A stretch of DNA of 64,000 bases, from NCBI RefSeq assembly GCF_019511645.1, contig NZ_JAEUAX010000004.1, positions 1 to 64,000 on the forward strand, read 5' to 3'. Source of the stretch: Microbacterium ureisolvens. Its GTDB lineage: Bacteria > Actinomycetota > Actinomycetes > Actinomycetales > Microbacteriaceae. Below, in pieces: positions 30,484 to 40,860 of the stretch. Position 1 is the stretch's first letter; each line of letters opens with the position of its first letter. The notes beneath the pieces were generated by a model. That model saw only the letters and a program-made list of their open reading frames with translations. It was not told the origin of the DNA and did not search any database. The position numbers were made by a program, and so were the translations under genes.

Positions 30484-30642
30484 TATCCGATTCGGGCTTC
30501 GATCTCTCGAACGCGACACGCGGTGAGGCTGCCCCCTCATCGCGTGGGATCCGGATACGGTTTCGATACGAGAACCCCACCACGGGCCTCCGACATTCGA
30601 AGAAACAGCGCTCGGCGGCCGAGCGCAGGACGGAGCCGGAAG

Positions 30643-31323
30643 ATGAGCGACGCGGCCGGGCGAGAGAAGCCCCAGACCCGCCGGCGCAAGAGCCTGAGCG
30701 ACAAGCAGCTCGCGATCCTCGAAGTGATCCAGCGCTCGATCGCCCGCCACGGCTACCCGCCCAGCATGCGGGAGATCGGCGATGCGGTCGGCCTCAAGTC
30801 GCTGTCGAGCGTCACGCACCAGCTCAACCAGCTCGAGCTGAGCGGCTATCTGCGACGCGACGCCGGCAAGACCCGCGCGATGGAGGTGCTCATCGATCTG
30901 CCCGGGACGGCCACCGAGAGCCCCGCAGACGCCACGCCGTCGGTCGGCGACGCCGCGCTCGTGCCTCTGGTCGGCCGTATCGCCGCAGGCGTTCCGATCA
31001 CCGCCGAGCAGCAGGTGGAGGAGATCTTCCCTCTCCCCCGCCAGCTCGTCGGCAAGGGCGACCTGTTCATGCTCAAGGTCTCCGGCGAGTCGATGATCGA
31101 CGCCGCGATCTGTGACGGCGACTGGGTCGTGGTGCGGTCGCAGGCCACGGCCGACAACGGCGAGATCGTCGCGGCCATGCTCGACGGCGAGGCGACGGTG
31201 AAGACGTTCCGCCAGCGCGACGGTCACACGTGGCTTCTCCCCCGCAACTCCGCGTTCGAGCCGATCCTGGGCGATGATGCCACCGTGCTCGGCAAGGTCG
31301 TCGCGGTCCTGCGCGCGGTCTGA
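30643..31323 (+). CDS. lexA: LexA repressor
   Basis: The 226-residue SOS repressor has an N-terminal winged HTH (about 18-85, with [14 protein letters not shown] and [11 protein letters not shown]) and a C-terminal autoprotease. The cleavage site is Ala115-Gly116 in RIAAGVP; the catalytic pair is Ser150 (GESMID) and Lys187 (TVKTFR). When RecA filaments form on single-stranded DNA, LexA cuts itself and the SOS genes are released. ATG 30643 follows GGAGCCGGAAG. The intergenic region with the LysM gene (263 bp) carries the likely shared operator. No clear -10 for lexA is evident. Confidence 0.97.
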   Translation: MSDAAGREKPQTRRRKSLSDKQLAILEVIQRSIARHGYPPSMREIGDAVGLKSLSSVTHQLNQLELSGYLRRDAGKTRAMEVLIDLPGTATESPADATPSVGDAALVPLVGRIAAGVPITAEQQVEEIFPLPRQLVGKGDLFMLKVSGESMIDAAICDGDWVVVRSQATADNGEIVAAMLDGEATVKTFRQRDGHTWLLPRNSAFEPILGDDATVLGKVVAVLRAV

Positions 31324-31379
31324 CGCGGTTTCGCACGAATCGCGCGACTCCGGAGGTGGTGAGCACCCTCGCGACGCGC

Positions 31380-31385
31380 TATAAG
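31380..31385 (+). promoter_or_regulatory. -10 box of leaderless promoter for the next gene
   Basis: TATAAG ends 6 nt before the ATG at 31392. It is the most AT-rich hexamer nearby. Confidence 0.5.
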
Positions 31386-31391
31386 GGTGGA

Positions 31392-32903
31392 ATGACCGCT
31401 GTGACGCCCTCGCCCGACGTTCCCGACCTTCAGGCCCGCCTCGACGCGCTGGAGGCGGAGAACGCCGTCCTTCGGGCGGGCGCCGCTTCGGCGCCGGCCA
31501 CCGGCAGGACGGCGAACCGTCCGGCGGGAAGCGGGTGGCGCGCGTTCTTCTCCGCGCTGTGCATCGTGATCGCCTCGATCCTCGTCCCGATCTCGATCGT
31601 GACCGCGTGGGCGCGGCTGGAGCTGGTCGACGAGTCGGCGTTCGTGCAGACCCTCGCCCCGCTCGCCGACGATCCCGCGGTCCAGCAGATGATCATCGAC
31701 GAGACGGTCGAGGCCGTCCAGGCGCAGGTCGACTTCGGCGAGCTCACGGCGAACGTGTTCGACGGCATCGACCAGCTCGGCCTGCCGCCGCGGGCCTCGC
31801 AGGCGCTCCAGCTGCTCCAGGCACCGGCGGCGCAGGGTCTGGAGAACCTCCTCACGCAGACCGTGACGCGCGTCGTCGAGTCGGACGCCTTCGCCGACAC
31901 GTGGACGGCGGCCACACGCGCGGCTCACCGCGCGCTCACCGCGGCGGCGACATCCGACGGCGGCGGCATCGTCGTCATGAGCGACGAGGGTCTCGGCATC
32001 CAGCTGGGCGCGATCGTCGAGCGCGTCAAGGAGAACCTCATCGACCGCGGCGTCGGCATCGCCCAGCTCATCCCGGCCGTCGACAAGGTCGTCATCATCG
32101 GCACCGGTGAGACCCTCGTCACGATCCGCACGACGTACGCGCTGGCCACGGCGCTCGGCTGGTGGCTGCCGATCATCACGATCGGTCTGTTCGTGCTCGG
32201 CATCCTCATCGCCCGCCGACGCAGCACGGCCGTACTCGGCTCGGGCATCGGCTTCGCGCTCGGCGGCGGCGCGCTGGCGCTGGCGTTCGCCGTCGGCTAC
32301 CCCGTCATCGGGCAGACCGCCGTCCAGCTCGGACTCTCCGCCACGGCTCTCGACGTCGTCTACCAGAGCCTCGTCGGCGCGATGCAGCAGACCGCCGCCA
32401 TCGCGGTGCTGCTCGGCGTCGTCATCGCGATCCTCGGCTGGTTCGCCGGACGCTGGGCGCCGGCCGTGCGCTCACGCCAGGCCATCGGCAGCCTCAACTC
32501 GTCGGCGCGCCGTCAGCTTTCGAGCCACGGCTTCCGCACCGGGCGCTTCGGCGTCTGGCTCTACCGCTACCGCACCCTGGTGCGCACGCTCATCATCGTC
32601 CTGGCCGTCATCTGGCTGTTCGCGCTGCGACCGCTGTCGGCAGGCGACATCTTCCTCGTGCTCATCGTCGCCCTGGTCGTGACGTGGATCCTGGAGCTGC
32701 TGCAGGTCCGCCCCGACGAGGTGGTGGTCGCTGACGAGGCCGTGCTCGAAGACGCCGATGGGAACGCCGACACCCTCGTGATCGACGCCGACACGGTCGT
32801 CGTGGACGACGCGAACACCACGGAGGTCATCCCCGAGACGACGGATGCCTCGGCCGACGCATCCGCGCCGGCCGAGGCATCCGTCGAGAACCCGCGCGCC
32901 TAG
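31392..32903 (+). CDS. Conserved multi-pass membrane protein
   Basis: The 503-residue product has a short N-terminal coiled coil (about 10-28), a first transmembrane helix near 55-78, a long outside region (about 80-250), then five or so helices between about 255 and 445, and an acidic Asp/Glu/Val/Ala tail of about 60 residues. I recognise it only as a conserved actinobacterial integral membrane protein; no domain or activity is assigned. ATG 31392 is preferred over an upstream GTG that overlaps GGAGG. It converges with metE and overlaps its end by 4 nt. Confidence 0.75.
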   Translation: MTAVTPSPDVPDLQARLDALEAENAVLRAGAASAPATGRTANRPAGSGWRAFFSALCIVIASILVPISIVTAWARLELVDESAFVQTLAPLADDPAVQQMIIDETVEAVQAQVDFGELTANVFDGIDQLGLPPRASQALQLLQAPAAQGLENLLTQTVTRVVESDAFADTWTAATRAAHRALTAAATSDGGGIVVMSDEGLGIQLGAIVERVKENLIDRGVGIAQLIPAVDKVVIIGTGETLVTIRTTYALATALGWWLPIITIGLFVLGILIARRRSTAVLGSGIGFALGGGALALAFAVGYPVIGQTAVQLGLSATALDVVYQSLVGAMQQTAAIAVLLGVVIAILGWFAGRWAPAVRSRQAIGSLNSSARRQLSSHGFRTGRFGVWLYRYRTLVRTLIIVLAVIWLFALRPLSAGDIFLVLIVALVVTWILELLQVRPDEVVVADEAVLEDADGNADTLVIDADTVVVDDANTTEVIPETTDASADASAPAEASVENPRA

Positions 32904-35236
32904 AGGCCGACCTCCACGCGTTCACGGACGAGTTCGGTCGCCTCGACGAGGTTCTTCAGGGAGGCGACCGTCTCGTCGTACCCGCGGGTCTTGAGCCCGC
33001 AGTCGGGGTTGACCCAGACGCGCCGCAGTGCGAGTTCGGCGACCGTACGGTCGAGGAGGTCGGTGATCTCGCCGACCGTCGGCACGCGCGGCGAGTGGAT
33101 GTCGTAGACGCCCGGGCCGATGCCGGCCGCGAAGCCCGAGGTCGCGATGTCGCCGATCACCTCTCCGCGGCTGCGGGCCGCCTCGATCGACGTCACGTCG
33201 GCGTCGAGAGCCGCGATCGCGTCGATGACCACGTCGAACTCCGAATAGCACAGGTGCGTGTGCACCTGTGTCGCCGGCGCGGCTCCCGCGGTCGCCAGGC
33301 GGAACGAGCCGACCGACCACTGCAGGTAGGCGGGCTGGTCGGCTGCTTTGAGCGGGAGGAGCTCCCGGAGCGCAGGCTCATCGACCTGGATGACACGGAT
33401 GCCTGCGTCCTCGAGGTCGGCGATCTCGTCCCGCAGCGCGAGCGCCACCTGGTTCGCCGTCTCGGCGAGGGGCTGGTCGTCGCGCACGAAGGACCACGCC
33501 AGGATCGTCACCGGGCCCGTCAGCATCCCCTTCATCGGCTTGTCGGTCAGCGACTGCGCGAACGTCGACCATGCCACCGTGATCGGCGCCGGCCGTGACA
33601 CGTCGCCCCACAGGATCGACGGGCGCGTGGCACGTGAGCCGTATGACTGCACCCAGCCGTTCTCGGTCACCGCGAACCCGTCGAGATTCTCGGCGAAGTA
33701 CTGCACCATGTCGTTGCGCTCGGCCTCGCCGTGCACGAGGACGTCGAGCCCGATGTCCTCCTGGAGGGTCACGACACGGGCGATCTCGTCACGCAGGAAC
33801 CGCTCGTACTCGTCGGCGTCGATCTCGCCCCGGCCGTGGCGGGCGCGGGCACGGCGGATGTCGCCTGTCTGCGGGAACGACCCGATCGTGGTGGTGGGCA
33901 GCACGGGGAGTGCGAGCTCGGCGTCCTGCGCCGCGACGCGGGCGTCGTAGTCGCCGCGCTCGAAGTCGCCGGCGCCCAGCGCCGCGGCCCGCTCGCGCAC
34001 CGCCCCGTCGCGCACGCCGGGTGCGCTCTGCCGATCGGCCAGGGCGGCGGATGCTGCGGCCAGCTCTCCGGCGATGGAGGTGCGCCCGTCGACCAGACCG
34101 GTCGCCAGCGTCACCACCTGCCCGACCTTCTGATCGGCGAAGGCGAGCCACGACGCGAGCCGCGGGTCGAGCGCGGCTTCGTCCGCGACGTCGTGCGGCA
34201 CGTGCTGAAGCGAGGTCGAGGTCCCCGCGCTGACCTCCGATGCGCCGAGCACGCTCAGCGCCTGCAGTCGCTCCCACGCGGCCTCGAGGTCGCCGCGCCA
34301 CACGTTGCGGCCGTCGACGACACCGCCCACGAGGGTCTTGCGGTCGAGGCCCGGCACGGCCTCGGGCACCGCCCCGCGGGTGAGGTCGAGGGCGACGGCC
34401 TCGACCGGAGCCGCGGCGAGCGCCGTCCAGGCCTGGGGCGAGAGCTGCGCGTAGCCGGCCGCGACCAGGATCGCCGGCCGGTCCCCGCGAACGCCCAGTG
34501 CGGCGTACGCGCGGGACGCGGCATCCGCCAGCGCCGCCGGCTCCGCCGGCAGGCTCTCGCTCACCAGCGCAGGCTCGTCGAGCTGCACCCACTCGGCACC
34601 TGCCGCGCGCAGTGCGGAGAGCAGCTCGGCGTACACCGGGAGGAGGTCGTCGAGCCGGCTGAGCGGATCGAAGCCTCGGGGCGCAGCATCCGTCGCCTTC
34701 GCGAGAGCGAGCAGCGTCACCGGGCCCACGAGCACCGGGCGCACCGTGTAGCCCTCCGCCTTCGCCTCGGCCACCTGGCGCGCGAAGCGGTCGCTGGAGA
34801 GGGCGAAGACCGTCTCCGGGCCGATCTCGGGCACGAGGTAGTGGTAGTTCGTGTCGAACCACTTGGTCATCTCGAGGGGGGCGTCCTCGCCCGCGCCGCG
34901 CGCTGCGGTGAAGTACGCATCGAGTCCGACGCCGCCGTCGGCATCGCGCAGGGCGGCGAAGCGCTCGGGCAGCGCCCCCACCGTGACGGCGGCGTCGTGC
35001 ACCTGGTCGTAGAACGAGAACGACTCCGGAATCGACGAGTCGTCGCGGCCGAGACCGAGCTGAGCGAGGCGCTCGCGCGTCGCGCGGCGCAGGTCGGCCG
35101 CGGTCCGCTCAAGGGTCTCGGCGTCGGTGCTTCCCGACCAGTACGCCTCGACCGCGCGCTTGAGCTCGCGGCGGCGCCCGATGCGGGGGTAGCCGAGGAT
35201 CGTGCCGTGGGGAAAGGTGGCTCGGGGTTCGGTCAT
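32900..35236 (-). CDS. metE: Cobalamin-independent methionine synthase
   Basis: The 778-residue enzyme transfers a methyl group from methyl-tetrahydrofolate (polyglutamate) to homocysteine. The N-terminal half starts [19 protein letters not shown] and binds folate together with the C-terminal barrel. The zinc ligands His/Cys lie in [11 protein letters not shown] and in [12 protein letters not shown]. Length is normal. ATG 35236 follows metF by 93 nt and the two form a methionine operon in which MetF makes the MetE substrate. Confidence 0.97.
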   Translation of the reverse strand: MTEPRATFPHGTILGYPRIGRRRELKRAVEAYWSGSTDAETLERTAADLRRATRERLAQLGLGRDDSSIPESFSFYDQVHDAAVTVGALPERFAALRDADGGVGLDAYFTAARGAGEDAPLEMTKWFDTNYHYLVPEIGPETVFALSSDRFARQVAEAKAEGYTVRPVLVGPVTLLALAKATDAAPRGFDPLSRLDDLLPVYAELLSALRAAGAEWVQLDEPALVSESLPAEPAALADAASRAYAALGVRGDRPAILVAAGYAQLSPQAWTALAAAPVEAVALDLTRGAVPEAVPGLDRKTLVGGVVDGRNVWRGDLEAAWERLQALSVLGASEVSAGTSTSLQHVPHDVADEAALDPRLASWLAFADQKVGQVVTLATGLVDGRTSIAGELAAASAALADRQSAPGVRDGAVRERAAALGAGDFERGDYDARVAAQDAELALPVLPTTTIGSFPQTGDIRRARARHGRGEIDADEYERFLRDEIARVVTLQEDIGLDVLVHGEAERNDMVQYFAENLDGFAVTENGWVQSYGSRATRPSILWGDVSRPAPITVAWSTFAQSLTDKPMKGMLTGPVTILAWSFVRDDQPLAETANQVALALRDEIADLEDAGIRVIQVDEPALRELLPLKAADQPAYLQWSVGSFRLATAGAAPATQVHTHLCYSEFDVVIDAIAALDADVTSIEAARSRGEVIGDIATSGFAAGIGPGVYDIHSPRVPTVGEITDLLDRTVAELALRRVWVNPDCGLKTRGYDETVASLKNLVEATELVRERVEVGL

Positions 35237-35329
35237 CGTGCTCTCTCTTTCTTCCTTCATCTCGAACTGGGGGGTTTTCGGGGTCGCCGACGAGACCCGT
35301 CGGGCACCCGGCGGATCGCGGCGTCCGGG

Positions 35330-36292
35330 TCAGCGGACGGCGTCGGGCATTCGCGTCGCCGGGTGCAGCACCCCGGCTTCACGCAGCACGTCCAGAACCG
35401 TGTCGTGGTTGTTGAATGCATACAGGTGGACACCGGGGGCGCCGCCGTCCACGACCTCGCGGGCCAGGCGCGCGGCGTGAGCGACGCCGACCTGGCGCTG
35501 ACCTTCGGCGGTGGGCTCGATGTCGAGCGCGATGGCGAGTTCAGCCGGCAGCTGCTCCCCGGTCAGCTCGAGCACGCGACGCAGTCGCGTGGGCGACGTG
35601 ATCGGCATGATGCCGGGGAGGATGGGAATCGTCACTCCGGCCTCGCGGGAGCGCTGCACGAACGCCAGGTAATCGTCGGCGTGGAAGAAGAGCTGCGTGA
35701 TGGCGAGCGTCGCACCGGCCGCCTGCTTGGCGAGCAGCGCGTCGATGTCTTCGAACGGATGCCGCGACCGCGGGTGGCCGTTGGGGAACGCCGCCACCGC
35801 GATGTCGACCTTCGGACGCTCCGCGAGTCGAACGGCACCGGGCACGCCGGGGATCGGCGCCTCGCTGTAGGGCTCGCGCTCCGCCTGCACCCGGTCGATG
35901 AGCTGGACGAGCTGCGCCGCGCTGTCGAGATCGCCGAGGAAGACCTCGTCCTCCGACACGCCGGCCGGCGGATCGCCGCGCAGCGCGAGGAAGCTCGTGA
36001 TCCCGGCATCCAGGAACTCCCGGATCAGCGTGTTCGCGCCGGCGTAGGTGTTCCCGACGCACGTGAGGTGCGCGAGAGGCTCGACATGGGTCTCGCGCAG
36101 GATGTGGGTCAGCAGCTCGAGCGAGCGACCGCCGGTGGAGCCGCCCGCTCCATAGGTCACCGAGATGAACCGGGGGTCGACGGACGCCAGGTGGCGGATG
36201 GTCTCGTGGAGGGCGGCGAAGCCCGCGTCGGAGCGCGGCGGGTACACCTCGAAGGAGATCGGCACGGGAGGAGTGCTCAGGTCGATCGACAT
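35330..36292 (-). CDS. metF: 5,10-methylenetetrahydrofolate reductase
   Basis: The 320-residue flavoprotein reduces methylene-THF to methyl-THF. It begins with the conserved FEVYPPRSDAG segment bearing the catalytic glutamate, then VTYGAGGSTGGRSLEL, LTCVGNTYAG, ALRGDPPAG, and QLFFHADDYLAF. ATG 36292 was taken because the FAD-barrel starts right after; upstream sequence in the same frame is proline/arginine-rich and unlikely to be coding. metE follows downstream. Confidence 0.95.
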   Translation of the reverse strand: MSIDLSTPPVPISFEVYPPRSDAGFAALHETIRHLASVDPRFISVTYGAGGSTGGRSLELLTHILRETHVEPLAHLTCVGNTYAGANTLIREFLDAGITSFLALRGDPPAGVSEDEVFLGDLDSAAQLVQLIDRVQAEREPYSEAPIPGVPGAVRLAERPKVDIAVAAFPNGHPRSRHPFEDIDALLAKQAAGATLAITQLFFHADDYLAFVQRSREAGVTIPILPGIMPITSPTRLRRVLELTGEQLPAELAIALDIEPTAEGQRQVGVAHAARLAREVVDGGAPGVHLYAFNNHDTVLDVLREAGVLHPATRMPDAVR

Positions 36293-36480
36293 GGCCTGCT
36301 TCTCAGGGATCGGCGGACAGGGCTGAGCCGTACGGGAAGGCCCGGGCGGCCGCGGCACCTCCCTCCACCACAGCGGCGAAAGGGGTGTCATCGCGGGCGG
36401 GTGCCGGGCTCGGCTGTCGCTCCTGCCCGGGCCCCCGAGGTTCGGGGCGTCCGTGAGGACGACCGGGCGACGATGCGTCC

Positions 36481-36518
36481 ACGGTAGCGGAGCCCACCCT
36501 CGCCGTGTCACCTGTGAC
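36481..36518. promoter_or_regulatory. metF promoter region with dyad GTCAC-CT-GTGAC
   Basis: On the minus strand a -35-like TGACAC (36505-36510), an 18-bp spacer and a -10 TACCGT (36481-36486) would give metF a leader of about 180 nt. The -35 overlaps a perfect inverted repeat GTCAC-CT-GTGAC (36507-36518), a plausible operator. The leader is GC-rich with several stems but lacks the GGCAACC core of known SAM riboswitches. Confidence 0.4.
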
Positions 36519-36554
36519 GTTGTGTTTCGATCGCGACGCCCGCCGGCTTCGTCG

Positions 36555-36560
36555 TACCGT
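36555..36560 (+). promoter_or_regulatory. -10 box of leaderless S9 peptidase promoter
   Basis: TACCGT ends 7 nt before the GTG at 36568. Confidence 0.55.
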
Positions 36561-36567
36561 GGTTCTC

Positions 36568-38505
36568 GTGACGACACCCGACGTGCTCCCCTACGGCAGC
36601 TGGCCTTCACCGATCTCGGCCGCAGACGTCTCCGCCGCCTCGCCCCGGCTGGAAGGCGCGCGCTTCGTCGGCGCAGGCGACCCGGAGGTGTGGTGGGGCG
36701 AGTCGGTGCCCGAGGAGGGCGGCCGCTCCGCCGTGCGGCGGCGGGCAGCATCCGGAGCCGTCAGGGATGTGCTCGCCGCACCCTGGAGCGCCAGATCGCG
36801 CGTGCACGAGTACGGCGGCGGCTCGTGGACCGCCGACGACGACGGCGTGCTGTACTTCGTCGAGAAGACCGACCAGCGCGTCTGGCGGCTCGACCCGGGC
36901 GGCGAACCCCGCCCTCTGACGCCCGACGCCGGCGACGTCCGCTTCGGCGGCCTGACGCTGCAGCACGACCAGCTCCTCGCGGTTCGCGAGGACCACACCC
37001 GCGGCACCGCCGTACCCGCCCGCGACATCGTGAGCATCCCCCTGGACGGCAGTGGGACGGATGCTGCGCACCTCAACTCGCTCGCGAGCGGCAGCGACTT
37101 CGTCGCCCACCCCGTGCTCTCGCCCGACGGCACGCGCCTCGCCTGGATCGCCTGGGATCACCCGCACATGGCCTGGGACAGCGCGGAGCTGCGCGTCGGG
37201 AGGCTGCAGGGCGGCGACGGGCCGGAGTGGACCACCGTCGCCGGCGGCGGGTCCTCGCCGCTGCAGCCCGAGTGGATCGACGACGACGACCTGCTCTATG
37301 CCGACGACCCCACCGGCCGGTGGAACCTGTGGCGGCTGCGGCTCACCGCCGACCTGCGTCACGAGCCGCTGGCGGAGGTGGATGCCGACACCGGTGGTCC
37401 GCTCTGGGTGCTCGGCACACGGTGGTTCACACTGCTCGACGACGGCCGAATCGTCGCCGTGCAGACCAACGGATCGGACGAGCTCGTGGTGCACGACGGC
37501 GCCGGCGGCCGCCGCACGGTGCCGGTGGACGCGGTGACGCGCCTGTCGATCGAGGACGCCCGCGGCACGCGCGTGCTGCTCTCGGGAGCAGGTCCCGGCG
37601 GCGCTGGGCTGTGGGACGTCGACGTCGACGAGCCCGCGACCACAAGACTCCTCGTCGGTGGTGCGTCCCCGTGGGGCGCCGAGTGGATGCCTCGCTCCCG
37701 GGCGATCACCGTGCCCGGTCCGCACGGCCCGGTGCACGCGTTCGACTATCCGCCGGCCAACCCCGCAGTCGCGGGGCCCGACGACGAGCGGCCCCCGTAC
37801 GTGGTGTTCGTGCACGGCGGGCCGACCGATCACGTCGGCGGCGCGGCATCCGGCAAGATCGCCTACCTCACCAGCCGGGGCATCGGTGTGCTCGACGTCA
37901 ACTACGGAGGCTCGAGCGGCTACGGCCGCGCCTACCGCGAGCGCCTCCTCGGGCAATGGGGAGTCGTCGACGTCGACGATGTCGTGGCCGCAGCGCGCGG
38001 GCTGGCGGAGTCGGGCGCGGCCGACCCGCGCCGGCTCGCGATCGCGGGGGGCTCCGCGGGCGGATGGACGGTGCTCTGCGCCCTGACGAACTCGAACGCG
38101 TTCGGCGCGGGCATCAGCCGCTACGGCGTCGCGGACCTGCGCACGCTCGCCGAAGACACGCACGACTTCGAAGCCCGCTACCTCGACGGCATGGTCGGAC
38201 CGCTTCCCGAGGCCGAGGCACTGTACGTCGAGCGGTCGCCGCTGTCGCATCTCGATCGGCTTCGGACCCCGTTGCTCATCGAGCAGGGTCTCGAAGACCT
38301 CGTGGTGCCGCCGTCGCAGTCCGAGGCGGTGCGGGACGCCCTCGCCGCCAACGGGGTCGCACACGCTTACCTCGCGTTCGAGGGAGAAAGCCACGGGTTC
38401 CGCAGCGCCACGACGCTCGTGCGGACGATGGAGGCCGAGCTCGCGTTCCTCGGCCAGGTGTTCGGCTTCGAGACACCGGGAGTGCCGCCGCTCGAGCTCG
38501 ACTAG
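36568..38505 (+). CDS. S9 family prolyl oligopeptidase-like serine peptidase
   Basis: The 645-residue product has an N-terminal beta-propeller-like region (about 30-390, with repeated LSPDGTRLAWIAWD-type blades) and a C-terminal alpha/beta-hydrolase domain (about 400-640). The triad is visible: Ser in AIAGGSAGGWTVL, Asp in QGLEDLVVPP, and His in EGESHGF. No signal peptide is seen, so it is probably cytosolic and acts on small peptides. GTG 36568 is chosen for the adjacent -10 box; the upstream frame overlaps the metF promoter. Confidence 0.9.
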   Translation: MTTPDVLPYGSWPSPISAADVSAASPRLEGARFVGAGDPEVWWGESVPEEGGRSAVRRRAASGAVRDVLAAPWSARSRVHEYGGGSWTADDDGVLYFVEKTDQRVWRLDPGGEPRPLTPDAGDVRFGGLTLQHDQLLAVREDHTRGTAVPARDIVSIPLDGSGTDAAHLNSLASGSDFVAHPVLSPDGTRLAWIAWDHPHMAWDSAELRVGRLQGGDGPEWTTVAGGGSSPLQPEWIDDDDLLYADDPTGRWNLWRLRLTADLRHEPLAEVDADTGGPLWVLGTRWFTLLDDGRIVAVQTNGSDELVVHDGAGGRRTVPVDAVTRLSIEDARGTRVLLSGAGPGGAGLWDVDVDEPATTRLLVGGASPWGAEWMPRSRAITVPGPHGPVHAFDYPPANPAVAGPDDERPPYVVFVHGGPTDHVGGAASGKIAYLTSRGIGVLDVNYGGSSGYGRAYRERLLGQWGVVDVDDVVAAARGLAESGAADPRRLAIAGGSAGGWTVLCALTNSNAFGAGISRYGVADLRTLAEDTHDFEARYLDGMVGPLPEAEALYVERSPLSHLDRLRTPLLIEQGLEDLVVPPSQSEAVRDALAANGVAHAYLAFEGESHGFRSATTLVRTMEAELAFLGQVFGFETPGVPPLELD

Positions 38506-38529
38506 CGGCTCGGACGGCGGCTCCGGGTC

Positions 38530-40047
38530 TCAGACCGCGAAAGGAGCGAGACGCGCGGCGAGGTGCTCGCCCACGCGGGCGTGCACGGCGGTGCCGCCCT
38601 CCTCGTGCTCCTGCGACAGGATCATGCCCTGCTCGTGGATCGCCGAGACCAGATCCCCGCGGTCGTAGGGAACGAGCGCTCGCACCTCGACGGCCGGCAG
38701 CGGCAGCGTGTCCTCGATGAGGGCCCGCAGTTCGTCGATCCCCTCGCCGGTGCGGGAGGATGCGAACACTGCTTTCGGCTCGAGTCCGCGCAGCAGCATG
38801 CGGGCGTCGTCGTCGATCAGATCGGCCTTGTTGAAGACGATGATCTCCGGGATGTCGCGCGCGCCCACATCGCCGATGACATCGCGCACCGTCGCCAGCT
38901 GGGCGGCCGGGTCAGGGTGCGAGCCGTCGACGACGTGCACGATGACGTCGGCGTCGCCGACCTCTTCGAGCGTCGAGCGGAAGGCCTCCACCAGCTGGTG
39001 AGGCAGGTTCCGCACGAAGCCGACGGTGTCGGTGAGCGTGTAGATCCGGCCGTCGCCGGTCTCGGTGCGCCGCACGGTGGCGTCCAGCGTCGCGAACAGG
39101 GCGTTCTCGACGAGCACGCCCGCGCTCGTGAGGCGGTTGAGCAGCGACGACTTCCCGGCGTTGGTGTACCCGGCGATCGCCACCGACGGGATCGTGTTGC
39201 GCTTGCGCTCGGCGCGCTTGGCGTCGCGTGCGGGCGCGAAGTCCCGGATCTGCCTGCGCAGCTGCGCCATGCGGGTGCGGATGCGCCGACGATCGAGCTC
39301 GATCTTCGTCTCACCGGGACCGCGCGAGCCCATGCCCGCACCGCCTGCGCCCACCTGACCACCGGCCTGGCGGCTCATCGAGTCACCCCAGCCGCGCAGG
39401 CGCGGCAGGAGGTACTCGAGCTGGGCGAGCTCGACCTGGGCCTTGCCCTCGCGGCTCTTCGCGTGCTGGCTGAAGATGTCGAGGATCACGGTCGTGCGGT
39501 CGATCACCTTCACCTTGACGACGTCCTCGAGGGCGCGGCGCTGGCTGGGCGCGAGCTCGGTGTCGGCGATCACGGTGTCGGCGCCGACCGAGGCGACGAT
39601 GTCGCGCAGCTCCTCCGCCTTGCCCCGACCCACGTAGGTCGCGGGGTCCGGGTGGGGACGCCGCTGCAGCACGCCGTCGAGAACGACGGCGCCCGCGGTC
39701 TCCGCCAGTGCCGAGAGCTCGCGCAGCGAGTTCTCGGCGTCCTCCGTCTCGCCCTGCGCGTGCACGCCCACGAGAACGACGTTCTCGAGGCGCAGCTGCC
39801 GGTACTCGACCTCGGTGACGTCTTCGAGCTCGGTGGAGAGCCCGGGAACGCGCCGGAGCGCTGCGCGCTCCTCGCGATCCCACTGCTCACCGTCCGTGTC
39901 GGCACGCCCGATCGTGGCCTCGTCCTGGAGCGCCTGGGCGGCTCCGAAGACGTGCACCCCCGAGCGCGCTTCGGCGCGCGCCAGCACGCGATCCACCGGG
40001 TCGACCGGCGTCTCGTCGGTGCTCTGGGGTGTCGTGGTATCCGTCAT
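38530..40047 (-). CDS. hflX: GTPase HflX
   Basis: The 505-residue ribosome-splitting GTPase has an N-terminal HflX domain with LVGVHAQG and the glycine-rich linker QVGAGGAGMGSRGPGE (near 240), a coiled coil of Arg-rich helices, and the G domain: G1 GYTNAGKSSL, G3 DTVGFVRNLP, G4 NKADLID. The C-terminal extension resembles the Mycobacterium HflX tail. ATG 40047 has AAAGGAAC upstream. HflX next to the lexA/miaA/dapF cluster is a conserved actinobacterial arrangement. Confidence 0.95.
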   Translation of the reverse strand: MTDTTTPQSTDETPVDPVDRVLARAEARSGVHVFGAAQALQDEATIGRADTDGEQWDREERAALRRVPGLSTELEDVTEVEYRQLRLENVVLVGVHAQGETEDAENSLRELSALAETAGAVVLDGVLQRRPHPDPATYVGRGKAEELRDIVASVGADTVIADTELAPSQRRALEDVVKVKVIDRTTVILDIFSQHAKSREGKAQVELAQLEYLLPRLRGWGDSMSRQAGGQVGAGGAGMGSRGPGETKIELDRRRIRTRMAQLRRQIRDFAPARDAKRAERKRNTIPSVAIAGYTNAGKSSLLNRLTSAGVLVENALFATLDATVRRTETGDGRIYTLTDTVGFVRNLPHQLVEAFRSTLEEVGDADVIVHVVDGSHPDPAAQLATVRDVIGDVGARDIPEIIVFNKADLIDDDARMLLRGLEPKAVFASSRTGEGIDELRALIEDTLPLPAVEVRALVPYDRGDLVSAIHEQGMILSQEHEEGGTAVHARVGEHLAARLAPFAV

Positions 40048-40148
40048 GTGTTCCTTTGCTTGTTGCCGTGGATGCCGTTTTCCGGCGATGATCGGCCGGT
40101 TCGCAGCATCCGTGAATTCTAGCTTCCCGCTAGGCCGAGCGCCTCCGC

Positions 40149-40154
40149 TAGGCT
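40149..40154 (+). promoter_or_regulatory. -10 box of leaderless promoter for the RsmC-like gene
   Basis: TAGGCT ends 8 nt before the ATG at 40163. The ACGGATGC motif lies between this promoter and hflX at 40106-40113. Confidence 0.55.
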
Positions 40155-40162
40155 CATCAGCC

Positions 40163-40819
40163 ATGGGGAGTGACCACTATTTCAGTGCGACGCCCGCCAG
40201 CCCCGAGAATCTGCGCCGCATCCGGGTCACACTCGCCGGTCGCGATCTCGAGGTCACGACCGCCGGGGGCGTTTTCAGCCCCGATCACGTGGACTCGGGA
40301 ACCGCGGTGCTCCTGTCGAACACTCCCCCGCCCCCGGCGAGCGGGAACTTCCTGGACCTCGGGTGCGGGTGGGGACCGATCGCACTCAGCCTCGCACTCG
40401 ATGCACCGCACGCGACGGTGTGGGCCGTCGACGTGAACGAAAGAGCGCTGGACCTGGTGCGCCGCAATGCCGAAGCACTGGGGCTCGACAACGTCAACGC
40501 CTCGCTGCCCGATGATGTTCCCGACGACATCCAGTTCCGCACGATCCGGTCGAACCCGCCGATCCGCGTGGGCAAGAACGAGCTGCACGGTCTGCTCGAG
40601 CGCTGGCTGCCCCGGCTCGACGAGCGGGCGGACGCGTGGCTCGTGGTGCAGCGCAACCTCGGGTCCGACTCCCTGCAGCGCTGGCTCGCCGCGACGCTGG
40701 ATCGTCGCTTCAGCGTGCACCGCGCAGCGACGGCTCGCGGCTTCCGCGTGCTCAAGGTGCGCCGTCACGGCTCGCCGCCCAGCGAGCCGATCGACCTGCC
40801 CGACCTGTCCTCGCTCTGA
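40163..40819 (+). CDS. RsmC-like class I methyltransferase
   Basis: The 218-residue SAM-dependent enzyme has the MTS fold: GVFSPDHVDSGT, motif I FLDLGCGWGPIALSLA, acidic motif II VWAVDVNERA, and motif IV SNPPIRVGKNEL. The NPPI tetrad means a base amino group is methylated; family members modify guanine 1207 of 16S rRNA. The protein lacks the N-terminal pseudo-MT half of E. coli RsmC, as usual in Gram-positives. Divergent from hflX. Confidence 0.9.
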   Translation: MGSDHYFSATPASPENLRRIRVTLAGRDLEVTTAGGVFSPDHVDSGTAVLLSNTPPPPASGNFLDLGCGWGPIALSLALDAPHATVWAVDVNERALDLVRRNAEALGLDNVNASLPDDVPDDIQFRTIRSNPPIRVGKNELHGLLERWLPRLDERADAWLVVQRNLGSDSLQRWLAATLDRRFSVHRAATARGFRVLKVRRHGSPPSEPIDLPDLSSL

Positions 40820-40827
40820 CGCCGTCT

Positions 40828-40847
40828 CCGGGAGCCTGCAGGCCCGG
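40828..40847. terminator. Possible hairpin between convergent genes
   Basis: A 7-bp stem with a 2-nt bulge (CCGG/GCC with GGC/CCGG, loop TGCA) lies between the RsmC-like stop and the dapF stop. It has no T-run. Confidence 0.35.
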
Positions 40848-40860
40848 GTGTGATCGCCCT

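Noticed and set aside
30498..30511. Dyad TTCGATCTCTCGAA as the LexA site of lexA
   Set aside because: The half sites point the wrong way for the CGAAC-N4-GTTCG type consensus, and the 30452-30467 dyad fits better; it may still matter.
36293..36475. SAM riboswitch upstream of metF
   Set aside because: GTGGTGGAGGGA on the minus strand resembles part of SAM-I, but the following GATGA and GGCAACC blocks are missing in the right order.
33731..36487. A 918-codon open frame on the plus strand opposite metE and metF
   Set aside because: It lies antisense to two well-defined enzymes, is rich in Arg/Gly/Val/Glu without any domain, and reflects the codon bias of the opposite strand.
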